Source: Melioribacter roseus
GTDB taxonomy: Bacteria; Bacteroidota; Ignavibacteria; Ignavibacteriales; Melioribacteraceae
Assembly: GCA_020722065.1 (NCBI GenBank)
Contig: DYLK01000003.1
Coordinates: forward strand, 89,368 to 153,367
Length of the DNA: 64,000 bases
Direction of reading: 5' to 3'
The notes beneath the pieces are model-generated. The model was not told the DNA's origin, searched no databases, and saw only the letters and a list, made by a program, of their open reading frames with translations. Of the stretch, positions 17,471 through 25,490 are shown piece after piece (position 1 is the stretch's first letter; each line of letters opens with the position of its first letter). The position numbers and the translations under genes were made by a program.

Positions 17471-19168
17471 ATGAAAAGAATTTTACTTGTATTAATTGTT
17501 TTTATATCATTTGTTAAAGGTCAAACAAGTTCAGATTCTACTGAAGTTGACTTGAGTATAACAAACAAATTGAACGATTATATTGCCCCTTCCATCTTTA
17601 CTATTTCGGGAGAAGCAGGAGTTTACGGTGAATTGTATTCAACTAATAGCGAAATAAAACGAAGACCTAGCTCAACCGGAAGAATTTTTCTTCGTCCAAC
17701 TATTCAGTTTTTTCAAAATTTTTCAATGTCGCTTGATTTATTTCTTTCAACTGAAGGAAGCGGTTACAGACAAAATATAAACAGAATTGCAATTCATCCA
17801 ACGTGGAGTTGGGGAACTGCTCATGTTGGAGATTTTAATCATAAGTTTTCTGAATATTCGATAAATTCGGTTAGTATTCGAGGTGCGGGAGTTGAAATAT
17901 ATCCAGGTTGGTTTCGTTTTCAAATAATTGGAGGACAAACAAAACAACCAATTATTGCAAATAAGTACAATTCTGTCTATTCTCAATATCTTGCTGGTTT
18001 GAAAATTGGCGTGGGGAAGAAAGAATCTTCTTATTTCGATATAAATTTAGTCGCTGCAACGGATGACAAGAATTCTATTCCGAATTCTATTTTTGTAACT
18101 GATACAACAGCTTCGTCTGTTTCTCAATCGGGGGTTACTCCAAAGGAAAATATTCTATTAGGATTAGAAACAAATTTGAATATTGTAAGTAATATTTTAA
18201 GATTCAAAGGTGAAATTACAGGAAGTTATTTTACTAACGATGCAAACGCTGAAACTGTTGATTTTGATGGCTTACCACAATTTGTTGGGGAAATGTTTCA
18301 TCCGCGAACAACAACGAATGTTGATTATGCTTTTAACACAGCGTTGGATTTTAGATATGACTTTTTTGACGCAAATGTTATGTTCTCTCAAGTAAATCCA
18401 GGGTTTCAGTCGCTTGGTGTGGTTTCTGTAATAAATGATAAAAGAAAATTTTCCTCTGGGATAGGATTTAAATTTTTAAATAATATGTTGATGTTTAAGA
18501 TTCGTTACGATCATCAAAATGATAATTTGCTTAATCAAAAAGCATTTACACTTTCGAGAAATACGATAGGTTTCATCTCTATCATTCGTCCAATTTCTGA
18601 ATTATCAATTATAATCAATGTAATAAAAAATGATATGAATAATGATAGTGAAAGCGATACAACAAAAATTGACAACAAGATTCTTTCAATAAACGGAAAT
18701 GTTTCATATCAATTTGATGTGATGAAGATTCAAAATTCTGTTATGATTGGATATTCAAATCAAACATCCAACAATTATAATTTCTATTCTCCAGTTGAAA
18801 ATAAAATTACTGTTAACAACTTTTTTGCTAATCTAAATACAACGATCGATAAACATTGGTCTGTTGGACCTGGTTTTTCTTTAGTAAAAATTAGCAGTTG
18901 GACTGGAGCAGAAAATCAGACACTTTCGTTGAATCTAAAAGTTAATAATCGTTTGTTCAGCTCGAAGTTGATGAATACATTAATGTTCTCATTTTCACAA
19001 TCAGAATTTACGAATGTCTATCTTGTAAATTTCCAATCTTCATTCCGTTTTACAAAATCAGATGAGATAAAACTTAAATTAAGATACTCAATAACAGACT
19101 ATTCCAATAATTTAACTCCAAACTTTTGGGAAAATATTGCAAGTTTAGGTATTATTCATAAACTTTAA
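17471..19168 (+). CDS. Outer-membrane beta-barrel protein
   Basis: The protein has 565 residues. A signal peptide (MKRILLVLIVFISFVKGQ) is followed by a long series of amphipathic beta strands with aromatic girdle residues, ending at HKL after a final IASLGIIHKL strand. This is the look of a large outer-membrane barrel, but I cannot name the family; it resembles the unclassified barrels common in Bacteroidota/Chlorobiota. It is the last gene of the island operon, 4 bases after the TPR gene. An anchor or export-pore role for the giant protein is a reasonable inference and is untested. The right-hand 159-bp repeat starts 94 bases downstream. Confidence 0.82.
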   Translation: MKRILLVLIVFISFVKGQTSSDSTEVDLSITNKLNDYIAPSIFTISGEAGVYGELYSTNSEIKRRPSSTGRIFLRPTIQFFQNFSMSLDLFLSTEGSGYRQNINRIAIHPTWSWGTAHVGDFNHKFSEYSINSVSIRGAGVEIYPGWFRFQIIGGQTKQPIIANKYNSVYSQYLAGLKIGVGKKESSYFDINLVAATDDKNSIPNSIFVTDTTASSVSQSGVTPKENILLGLETNLNIVSNILRFKGEITGSYFTNDANAETVDFDGLPQFVGEMFHPRTTTNVDYAFNTALDFRYDFFDANVMFSQVNPGFQSLGVVSVINDKRKFSSGIGFKFLNNMLMFKIRYDHQNDNLLNQKAFTLSRNTIGFISIIRPISELSIIINVIKNDMNNDSESDTTKIDNKILSINGNVSYQFDVMKIQNSVMIGYSNQTSNNYNFYSPVENKITVNNFFANLNTTIDKHWSVGPGFSLVKISSWTGAENQTLSLNLKVNNRLFSSKLMNTLMFSFSQSEFTNVYLVNFQSSFRFTKSDEIKLKLRYSITDYSNNLTPNFWENIASLGIIHKL

Positions 19169-19262
19169 TCACATAGGAGATTTTTATTGTGTTGTCAGAT
19201 ATTTGCAAAAATAAATTATATGAATTGAAATAATCTTTATTTTTTGAATAAAAAAAGGGACT

Positions 19263-19421
19263 AAAAAACTTGGCTTATATTTTTCATAAAGGGGGAAATA
19301 GCTATGTCGTTTTAAGTACAGCAAAAACAACAACTTATGCTGAATATGAAAAATATTTTAAGGAAATTAGTTATAGTTTCAGATTCAGAAAAAAATTCTG
19401 AAATTCAATCGTTTTCTGAAC
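19263..19421 (+). repeat. 159-bp direct repeat, copy 2 (right end of surface island)
   Basis: This is an exact copy of 935-1093. Here the 139 coding bases of the secreted-protein gene are orphaned: there is no start or signal peptide, so the segment is a gene fragment. Its last 17 bases form the stop codon and final codons of the convergent MazG-like gene (minus strand, stop at 19405-19407). Between the barrel gene and the repeat (19169-19262) there is only a 14-codon reading frame (GTG 19189 to TAA 19231-19233) behind an AGGAGA. Confidence 0.95.
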
Positions 19422-19716
19422 CTGGGGAGCCTTTTTTTAACCTATTTTGGTATTTACTAAGAATTTCTTCGAGCAAAATTTCAGCATCAATTTCAGTTTT
19501 GTTAAGTAAATTAAAAATTGAGTAAAGTAAATCGCCAATTTCCAGCTTTAATTCTTTTGTAATCTGAACTTGATTTTTTCCATAGTTTGTTGATTTCAGA
19601 ATTTCCTTTGAAACTTCACCCAGTTCAGATAAAATATCAAGAATAATTGTAACTTCATCAGAAGTTAAAGAATTAGAATCGGTAAAAACTTTTACTTTTT
19701 GTTGTAGTACATTCAT
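19405..19716 (-). CDS. MazG-like nucleotide pyrophosphohydrolase
   Basis: This all-helical protein of 103 residues has the MazG/dUTPase-superfamily metal motif: SELGEVSKE (E-x-x-E) followed by ELKLEIGDLLY (E-x-x-D). Such enzymes hydrolyse (d)NTPs to the monophosphate and pyrophosphate, often as house-cleaning. The substrate cannot be read from sequence. The ATG overlaps the stop of the aldehyde dehydrogenase gene by one base, so the two are co-transcribed. Its last residues (SEND) and stop codon lie inside the right 159-bp repeat, so the original C-terminus may have been replaced when the repeat was made; the catalytic part is intact. Confidence 0.82.
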   Translation of the reverse strand: MNVLQQKVKVFTDSNSLTSDEVTIILDILSELGEVSKEILKSTNYGKNQVQITKELKLEIGDLLYSIFNLLNKTEIDAEILLEEILSKYQNRLKKGSPGSEND

Positions 19717-21293
19717 TATTTCTTTTTGAATTCTTCAATTATTTTTTGAACATCTGATTCAGAAATCCCTTTCCCAAAATTAGAGCCTGTTTTTTCAATT
19801 TTATTGTTGGAAGAAATAAATGGATCTACTTTTGGATTTCCAGCACGGGCAAGTAGTCTTTCTTCTATCGAATTAGTAAAACTTGTGGTTTGCAATTTCG
19901 ATTTAGTTTCATCTGAAAATGAATTTAAAGAGTGTCCAGGAGTTAATGGATTAGTTTCGAATGCTAAAGTTTTTATATTAATAAGATGTTTAGCCGAAAC
20001 ATTTTCCGAAATACTTGAACCAGCCCAAGTTCCAACACCAAGTGTTAATGAAGGCATAAGTGCTGTCGTAAATCCTACTGCACCAAGTGAGCTTGGGGAA
20101 TTTACTACAATTCTAAATGCTGGCTTTTCAAGTGCAAACTTCATAATAATATCTCTATCATTTGAATGAATTGAAAGAGTGTGTCCTAATCCACCATTTT
20201 GTAAAATTGCAATTGATTTATGGCAACCATCTAACCAACCATCTACAGTGTAAAAAGCTAAAATTGGAGATAATTTTTCTTTCGAAAGGGGATGATTTTC
20301 GCCAATTTCATCGCAAAATGCTATTAAGACTTTTGTGTTTTGCGGAACGGAAAATCCTGCAATTTCAGCAATTCTTGTAGCAGGTTTTCCAACAATTTCG
20401 GCATTAACCCTTCCATTCTTTTCAATAATAGCAGCCAACTTTGTTTTTTCTTCATCAGATAGAAAGTAAGCACCTTGCTTTTTTGCAATTTCAATTGCTT
20501 TTTCACGAATTGGTCTATCAACAATCATTGCTTGTTCAGACGAGCACAAAGTTCCGTTATCAAAAGTAGTTCCTTTAATAATGTCTGTAACAGCTTTTTC
20601 TACGTCTGCAGTTCTTTCAACAAAAGCAGGAACATTTCCAGAACCTACTCCCAAAGCTGGATTTCCAGTACTATATGCAGATTTAACCATTGCATTACTT
20701 CCGGTTGCCAAAATTATTCCAATATTTTCATCTTTCATTAAAGCGTTTGTCCCAGGTAAGGTGGGGAAAGACATACATTGAAAAAGTTCCCGAGGAGCAC
20801 CAGCTTTATAAGCAGCTTCGGCAACAACTTGTAATGCTTCTTTTGTACATTCTACAGCCGAAGGATGAGGTGAAGCTACAAATCCGTTTCTACTTTTTGC
20901 AGAAATTATTGCTTTATACATCACTGTTGAAGTTGGATTTGTAGTTGGAATTAAAGCCGCTACAACTCCCATTGGTTCAGCAATTTTAACAATTTTGCCA
21001 TTTTCTAAAACTTCAATTATTCCAACAGTTTTTAGATCTTTAATTGATTCATAAACATTTTTAGTAGCGAATTGATTTTTTAGTACTTTATCCTGCCAAA
21101 TACCAAAACCAGTTTCTTCAAAAGCCATTTTTGCTAATCTTTCGGCTTCCTTAAATCCAGCATCAGCCATTGCTTTAACAACTTTATCTACTTGTTCTTG
21201 TGAAAAATATTTAAATTCCTTTTGTGCATCTTTAGCTTTTAGTACTAAATTACGTACTTCTTGAATTGATTTAAGATCTTTATCAACGTTCAT
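19716..21293 (-). CDS. CoA-acylating aldehyde dehydrogenase (acetaldehyde/propionaldehyde type)
   Basis: The protein has 525 residues of the aldehyde dehydrogenase superfamily, on the branch that includes EutE, PduP and the N-terminal half of AdhE. Members oxidise an aldehyde to its acyl-CoA with NAD+ and CoA, or run in reverse. The catalytic Cys is in FDNGTLCSSEQ (about residue 250). The nucleotide-binding part shows PMGVVAALIPTTNPTSTVMY (about 105-125), and GVGSGNVPAFVE is typical of this branch. There is no N-terminal microcompartment-targeting helix and no shell gene nearby. It is the first gene of a two-gene unit with the MazG-like protein. The substrate (C2, C3 or sulfoacetaldehyde) is unresolved. 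Confidence 0.9.
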   Translation of the reverse strand: MNVDKDLKSIQEVRNLVLKAKDAQKEFKYFSQEQVDKVVKAMADAGFKEAERLAKMAFEETGFGIWQDKVLKNQFATKNVYESIKDLKTVGIIEVLENGKIVKIAEPMGVVAALIPTTNPTSTVMYKAIISAKSRNGFVASPHPSAVECTKEALQVVAEAAYKAGAPRELFQCMSFPTLPGTNALMKDENIGIILATGSNAMVKSAYSTGNPALGVGSGNVPAFVERTADVEKAVTDIIKGTTFDNGTLCSSEQAMIVDRPIREKAIEIAKKQGAYFLSDEEKTKLAAIIEKNGRVNAEIVGKPATRIAEIAGFSVPQNTKVLIAFCDEIGENHPLSKEKLSPILAFYTVDGWLDGCHKSIAILQNGGLGHTLSIHSNDRDIIMKFALEKPAFRIVVNSPSSLGAVGFTTALMPSLTLGVGTWAGSSISENVSAKHLINIKTLAFETNPLTPGHSLNSFSDETKSKLQTTSFTNSIEERLLARAGNPKVDPFISSNNKIEKTGSNFGKGISESDVQKIIEEFKKK

Positions 21294-21452
21294 TTTTTAC
21301 CAAAATTATTAAATGAAACTTAAAAATTGTTTAGATAAACTGCAATTAATTAAAAGAGATATTCGATCTAAACTCTTACAAATAAAAAGAAATATTTTGT
21401 TATATAACTAAGATTCAATTATTAAGTGCGACAAAAATATGATTTCTATTTT

Positions 21453-21483
21453 TTTGACTTTGTACACTGAATAGTTATATTTG
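21453..21483 (+). promoter_or_regulatory. Bacteroidota-type promoter for prs
   Basis: TTTG (21453-21456), a 19-base spacer, then TATATTTG (21476-21483). This fits the Bacteroidota primary-sigma consensus TTTG / TAnnTTTG exactly in both boxes and in spacing. Transcription would start near 21490, about 35 bases before the prs ATG. Confidence 0.8.
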
Positions 21484-21523
21484 TAATCTTTCATTTATAA
21501 AAATTAAATTTAGTGAAAAAATA

Positions 21524-22468
21524 ATGGACTTTGGACCAAGAGTATTTTCAGGAACATCGAATCCGAAGTTAACGGAAGAAATTGTTCAATATCTAGGAAT
21601 TGAACCTGGAAAAGTTGAAATTAAGCGATTTAGTGATGGTGAGATTTGGATAAAATACCGTGAAAATATTCGTGGTCGCGATGTTTTTATCGTTCAACCA
21701 ACAAATCCGCCAGCTGATAATTTACTTGAATTGCTGATTATGATAGATGCCGCCAAAAGAGCTTCAGCAAAAAGAGTTACAGCTGTAATACCTTATTTTG
21801 GATATTCAAGGCAAGATAGAAAAGATCAACCTCGAGTATCACTTGCAGCTAAATTAGTGGCAAATATGATAACTCACGCAGGAGCGGATAAAGTTATTTC
21901 GATGGATTTACACGCTCCGCAGATTCAAGGTTTTTTTGATATTCCTTTTGATCATTTATACTCGTCTCCAATATTTTTGCGAGTATTTGAAGATAAAAAA
22001 GATAATTTAGTTGTAGTTTCGCCAGATGTTGGCGGAATAAAAGTTGCACGTTCGTTTGCCAAAAGATTAGAGTTAGGTTTGGTTGTGATAGACAAAAGGC
22101 GACCAAGTCAAAATGTTGCTGAAGTAATGAACATTATTGGCGATGTAAAAGGCAAAAACGTTCTTCTTGTTGATGATATTATTGATACTGCTGGAACTTT
22201 TGTAAATGCTATTAAAGCATTAAAAGAAAATGGAGCAGAAAAGATATACGGAGCTGTAACACACGCTGTTTTATCTGGCGCAGCTTACGAAAGAATAGAA
22301 AATTCAGAAGTTTCTAAATTATATGTTACTGATACAATTCCATTACGCAAAGATTATGCAGGAAGTAAAATAATTGCAAAATCATCAGCAAATATTTTAG
22401 CTGAATCAATTTTAAGATCTAATAGACATCAATCTGTTAGTTCGCTGTTTGAAAATAATAAAGAATAA
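21524..22468 (+). CDS. prs: Ribose-phosphate pyrophosphokinase (PRPP synthetase)
   Basis: This cytosolic enzyme of 314 residues, the usual length, makes 5-phosphoribosyl-1-pyrophosphate from ribose-5-phosphate and ATP for purine, pyrimidine, His, Trp and NAD synthesis. Motifs seen: FSDGEIWIKYRENIRGRDV near the N-terminus, the ATP/flexible-loop stretch PYFGYSRQDRKDQPR (about 88-102), DLHAPQIQGFF (about 127-137), and the PRPP-binding loop VDDIIDTAGTF (about 215-225). It leads the prs-rplY-pth unit; the order ribosomal L25 then Pth after prs is common in bacteria. A consensus promoter lies just upstream. Confidence 0.97.
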   Translation: MDFGPRVFSGTSNPKLTEEIVQYLGIEPGKVEIKRFSDGEIWIKYRENIRGRDVFIVQPTNPPADNLLELLIMIDAAKRASAKRVTAVIPYFGYSRQDRKDQPRVSLAAKLVANMITHAGADKVISMDLHAPQIQGFFDIPFDHLYSSPIFLRVFEDKKDNLVVVSPDVGGIKVARSFAKRLELGLVVIDKRRPSQNVAEVMNIIGDVKGKNVLLVDDIIDTAGTFVNAIKALKENGAEKIYGAVTHAVLSGAAYERIENSEVSKLYVTDTIPLRKDYAGSKIIAKSSANILAESILRSNRHQSVSSLFENNKE

Positions 22469-22488
22469 TTAATATAAGAGGTGATGTA

Positions 22489-23115
22489 ATGGCAGAAATT
22501 ACAATTTCCGCAGTTAAACGTGACTTTAAGACAAAAGGTGAGAGAAATCAGAGTAGACGCGATGGTAAAATCCCGGGAGTTATGTACGCAAAAGGTACAG
22601 AACCGGTTTCAATATTGATAAATGCCTCTGAAATTAATCCATTAATTTACACAAACGAAAATCATATCGTTTATTTAACAATTGATAATCAAGATGCAAT
22701 ACGTTGTGTTTTGAAAGATGTTCAATTTCATCCAGTAACTGATAAAATTATTCATGTCGATTTTATGGGATTAACAGCTGGACAAGCAATTGAAATGGAA
22801 GTCCCAATTCGTTTTGTTGGGACAGCAAAAGGTGAAAGAGAAGGTGGAGTTGTTACTCATATTCTTCATAAATTACACATTTCATGCTTACCAAAAGATT
22901 TACCAGAAGTAATTGAAATTAATGTGAAAGACGTTGAACTTGAAGGAACAATTTTTGTGCGTGATTTGAAATTTGAAAATTTAAAGATTTTAAATGACGA
23001 AGATACATTAATTGTTGCGTGCCATGTTCCACGTGAATCAGATTTCACTACTGATAAACCAGCTTCAGCTGAACCAGAAGTTATTACTAAAGGTAGAAAA
23101 GATAAAGAAGAGTAA
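22489..23115 (+). CDS. rplY: 50S ribosomal protein L25 (long CTC form)
   Basis: The 208-residue protein is the long 'general stress/CTC' version of bL25. The N-terminal 5S-rRNA-binding beta barrel has the signature RRDGKIPGVMYAKG (about residues 24-37). The C-terminal TL5-type beta domain starts near residue 95 (IEMEVPIRFVGTAKGEREGG). A charged tail ends the protein. GAGGTGATG gives a clear ribosome site at the ATG. The position between prs and pth is conserved. Confidence 0.96.
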   Translation: MAEITISAVKRDFKTKGERNQSRRDGKIPGVMYAKGTEPVSILINASEINPLIYTNENHIVYLTIDNQDAIRCVLKDVQFHPVTDKIIHVDFMGLTAGQAIEMEVPIRFVGTAKGEREGGVVTHILHKLHISCLPKDLPEVIEINVKDVELEGTIFVRDLKFENLKILNDEDTLIVACHVPRESDFTTDKPASAEPEVITKGRKDKEE

Positions 23116-23124
23116 ATCTGTAAA

Positions 23125-23703
23125 TTGTCTCTACGAATAATTTTTGGGATAGGTAATCCTGGAGATAAATACGAAAATACAAGGCATAATATTGGATTTA
23201 AGATTTTAGATGTCTTTGCAGAAAAACATGATTTACAATTTACTAAAAGCAATAGTTTATTTTTATCTACGGGAAGTAAATTAAATACTTCCCCTTTTTT
23301 ATTGATAAAACCAACAACTTATGTTAATCTAAGTGGGAAAGCCGCTGAACAAGTTTTATTAAATTATGATATTAACATCAAGGATTTCTTAGTAGTTGTG
23401 GATGATATTAATCTACCAGTAGGTGAAATTAGAATTAGAAAAAATAGTGGAGATGGTGGACATAATGGTTTATTCTCCATCATTGAACAACTAAAATCTA
23501 AAGAATTTCCAAGAATAAGATTTGGTGTTGGAAATAATTTCAAACAAGGTGAAATGGCGGATTTTGTTTTATCAAAGTTTGATTTAGATTCAATAGATCT
23601 TGTTAATATTAAAGTACAAACAGCAGTAAAATTGATAGAAAATTTTATTGAAAATGGTTATGAAGGTTTAATAAATACTTTTAGCAAGATTAACAATTAT
23701 TAA
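23125..23703 (+). CDS. pth: Peptidyl-tRNA hydrolase
   Basis: The enzyme has 192 residues and cleaves the ester bond of peptidyl-tRNAs that drop off ribosomes, recycling tRNA. The start is TTG 23125, because the conserved RIIFGIGNPG begins three codons later and no ATG is available. Conserved residues seen: Asn11 in GNPG, catalytic His21 in NTRHNIGF, the KPTTYVNLSG loop, DDINLPVGEIRIRKNSGDGGHNG read in two parts (Asp near 92), and RIRFGVG. The gene follows rplY after 9 bases. Confidence 0.95.
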   Translation: MSLRIIFGIGNPGDKYENTRHNIGFKILDVFAEKHDLQFTKSNSLFLSTGSKLNTSPFLLIKPTTYVNLSGKAAEQVLLNYDINIKDFLVVVDDINLPVGEIRIRKNSGDGGHNGLFSIIEQLKSKEFPRIRFGVGNNFKQGEMADFVLSKFDLDSIDLVNIKVQTAVKLIENFIENGYEGLINTFSKINNY

Positions 23704-23746
23704 TATTAATTTATTGTTAAGCAATAACTTACATTAGAATTATAAG

Positions 23747-23777
23747 TTTGTTTAACTATAAAAAAAGTTTATTTTTA
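23747..23777 (+). promoter_or_regulatory. Bacteroidota-type promoter for the rpsF operon
   Basis: TTTG (23747-23750), a 19-base spacer, then TATTTTTA (23770-23777), which matches TAnnTTTG at 7 of 8 positions with ideal spacing. The predicted start near 23784 places the hairpin at 23798-23820 inside the 5' leader of rpsF. Confidence 0.6.
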
Positions 23778-23797
23778 CACGTTCTTTTTAAAACCCT

Positions 23798-23827
23798 GCT
23801 CTATGGAAGGTCCGTAGAGCCTTTTTT
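23798..23827 (+). promoter_or_regulatory. Leader hairpin plus T-run upstream of rpsF
   Basis: GCTCTATGGA (23798-23807), loop AGG, TCCGTAGAGC (23811-23820) forms a 10-bp stem with one G-U pair. C and TTTTTT (23822-23827) follow, so it has the form of an intrinsic terminator. It lies between the predicted rpsF promoter and the gene, with the ATG 33 bases further on. It is either the terminator of prs-rplY-pth or a leader attenuator; an S6:S18-type autoregulatory leader is possible but I cannot match its consensus with certainty. Confidence 0.6.
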
Positions 23828-23860
23828 AACAACAAATTAGTCCAAAGGGAGAAAACCTTA

Positions 23861-24292
23861 ATGAAAGAAAGACATTATGAAAGTGTTGTCTTAATTAATG
23901 CCGCTTTAGAAGATGAAAAAATTCAAGAAATCATCGGAAAAATAAAAGAAATGCTAATAAACGGCGGCGTTACAAACCTAGAAGTAGAAGACTGGGGACG
24001 CAAAAGATTAGCTTATGCCGTTAAAAAATCAAAAACTGGCTACTATGCACTTTTCCGTTATATCTCTACACCCGATTTTATCTCAAAAATTGAGAGATAC
24101 TTCAATCTGAATGAACAAATCTATCGGTCACTAACAATCCAACTTTCTAAAGAAGATATTGCATATAATGCAACAAAATCATTAGAAAATGAAAATGTCC
24201 CAGAAGAAATTGAATTAGACCCAACTTCTGAAATAGTTGAAGATGAGACTGAAATAACATTTGAAGAAAATGTAACTGATGAGAATGAATAA
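23861..24292 (+). CDS. rpsF: 30S ribosomal protein S6
   Basis: The 143-residue protein binds 16S rRNA together with S18 in the platform of the small subunit. The S6 fold is seen in residues 1-100: RHYESVVLINA, VEDWGRKRLAYAVKKSKTGYY and FNLNEQIYRSLTI are conserved. A strongly acidic tail of about 35 residues follows. GGGAGAAAACC precedes the ATG. It is the first gene of rpsF-ssb-rpsR-rplI, the classic order. Confidence 0.96.
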   Translation: MKERHYESVVLINAALEDEKIQEIIGKIKEMLINGGVTNLEVEDWGRKRLAYAVKKSKTGYYALFRYISTPDFISKIERYFNLNEQIYRSLTIQLSKEDIAYNATKSLENENVPEEIELDPTSEIVEDETEITFEENVTDENE

Positions 24293-24311
24293 GATTTGGA
24301 GAGGTTAAGTA

Positions 24312-24779
24312 ATGGCTGAACTAAAAATGCCTGAGTTGAATTTTGTAACGGTTGCTGGTAATTTAACAAAAGCTCCGATTTTTAGAGAAACATCATCTAA
24401 CACACCAGTTGTCAATTTTCATATTGCTGTTAATAGAAGATATAAAGATGGACAAAATCAGTGGCAAGAAGATGTTTGTTATGTCGGGATTGTTGCTTGG
24501 AATAAATTAGCAGAAAGTTGTAAAGGAAGACTTAACAAAGGAAGTGCAGTTCTTGTTGAAGGAGAATTGCAAAGCCGTACTTTCAAAACAGAAGAAGATA
24601 AGAATCGTACAATTGTCGAAATTAAAGCTAAAAGAGTTCAATTTCTAAACAAAATCAATAAAAACGAAGATGAAGAAGGAATATCTGTTTCTGAAGAATA
24701 TATTGATGATAGTGGGATTGAAGACAGCTCATTTGACAAATTCTTAACTGAAGAAGAATCAAAATTGATTAATGAATAA
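24312..24779 (+). CDS. ssb: Single-stranded DNA-binding protein
   Basis: The protein has 155 residues with an OB fold in residues 5-110: [46 protein letters not shown] and [16 protein letters not shown] short acidic C-terminal tail follows, but it lacks the canonical DDDIPF ending (it ends EEESKLINE). It sits between rpsF and rpsR, the usual place for ssb, and its TAA overlaps the rpsR region. Confidence 0.94.
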   Translation: MAELKMPELNFVTVAGNLTKAPIFRETSSNTPVVNFHIAVNRRYKDGQNQWQEDVCYVGIVAWNKLAESCKGRLNKGSAVLVEGELQSRTFKTEEDKNRTIVEIKAKRVQFLNKINKNEDEEGISVSEEYIDDSGIEDSSFDKFLTEEESKLINE

Positions 24780-24790
24780 TGGAGATAAAA

Positions 24791-25000
24791 ATGAAATCTA
24801 AAAAAGTAACTAGAGTTTTTGAAGGTCATATTGACTATAAAGACTCTAAAAAATTAATAAAATTTATTAGTGATCAAGGGAAAATTATTCCTAGAAGAGT
24901 AACTGGTTTAAGTGCAAGTCAACATCGCAAATTAGTTATTGCTATAAAAAGAGCAAGACAATTGGCTTTTCTTCCATACGTAGCAGAATCGATAAAATAG
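24791..25000 (+). CDS. rpsR: 30S ribosomal protein S18
   Basis: The protein has 69 residues. I choose ATG 24791 over an in-frame ATG at 24779 because GGAG (24781-24784) stands at the right distance and the residues [10 protein letters not shown] fit the family start. The core [24 protein letters not shown], read in two parts, and the final [14 protein letters not shown] are diagnostic. S18 partners S6 on the ribosome. rplI follows 10 bases later. Confidence 0.95.
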   Translation: MKSKKVTRVFEGHIDYKDSKKLIKFISDQGKIIPRRVTGLSASQHRKLVIAIKRARQLAFLPYVAESIK

Positions 25001-25010
25001 AGGAGAAACA

Positions 25011-25454
25011 ATGAAAGTTATTTTAAGAAAAAATCACGATAAACTTGGGAAAATCGGTGAAATTGTTGAAGTTAAAAGCGGTTTCGCAAGAAATTTCCTT
25101 TTCCCACGCAAAATTGCATACATTGCAACAGGTGGAAATATTTTAGCATTAGAACAAGAAAAAAAATCTGCAACAAAACGTGAAGCCGCTGAATTAGCTA
25201 AGGCTCAATCTTTTGCTAGTGAGCTTGAAAAAATATCAGTAACGATTACTGTTAAAGTTGGTGAAGATGACAAATTATTTGGTTCAGTTACAAGTCAAAT
25301 GATTGCCGATGCTATTAAAGAAAAAGGTTTTGAAATAGACAAACGAAAAATTGAACTTGAAGATTCAATTAAAGCACTAGGTATTTACGAAATAAAAATA
25401 AAAGTACACCCTGAAGTTTTAGCTACTGTTAAAACTTGGGTTGTAAAAGAATAA
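25011..25454 (+). CDS. rplI: 50S ribosomal protein L9
   Basis: The 147-residue protein has the N-terminal rRNA-binding domain (KVILRKNHDKLGKIGEIVEV, then KSGFARNFLFPRKIA), a long connecting helix (about 50-75) and the C-terminal domain (LFGSVTSQMIADAIKEKGFE; ALGIYEIKIKVHPEV). GAGGAGAAACA precedes the ATG. It closes the ribosomal part of the operon; secD follows 36 bases later. Confidence 0.97.
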   Translation: MKVILRKNHDKLGKIGEIVEVKSGFARNFLFPRKIAYIATGGNILALEQEKKSATKREAAELAKAQSFASELEKISVTITVKVGEDDKLFGSVTSQMIADAIKEKGFEIDKRKIELEDSIKALGIYEIKIKVHPEVLATVKTWVVKE

Positions 25455-25490
25455 TTGTTTAACTAATTCAAAAATTAAAACGAAATTAAA

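Noticed and set aside
1094..19262. Insertion sequence or prophage explaining the 159-bp repeats
   Set aside because: There is no transposase, integrase, phage gene or terminal inverted repeat in or near the island, and 159 bp is far too long for a transposon target-site duplication.
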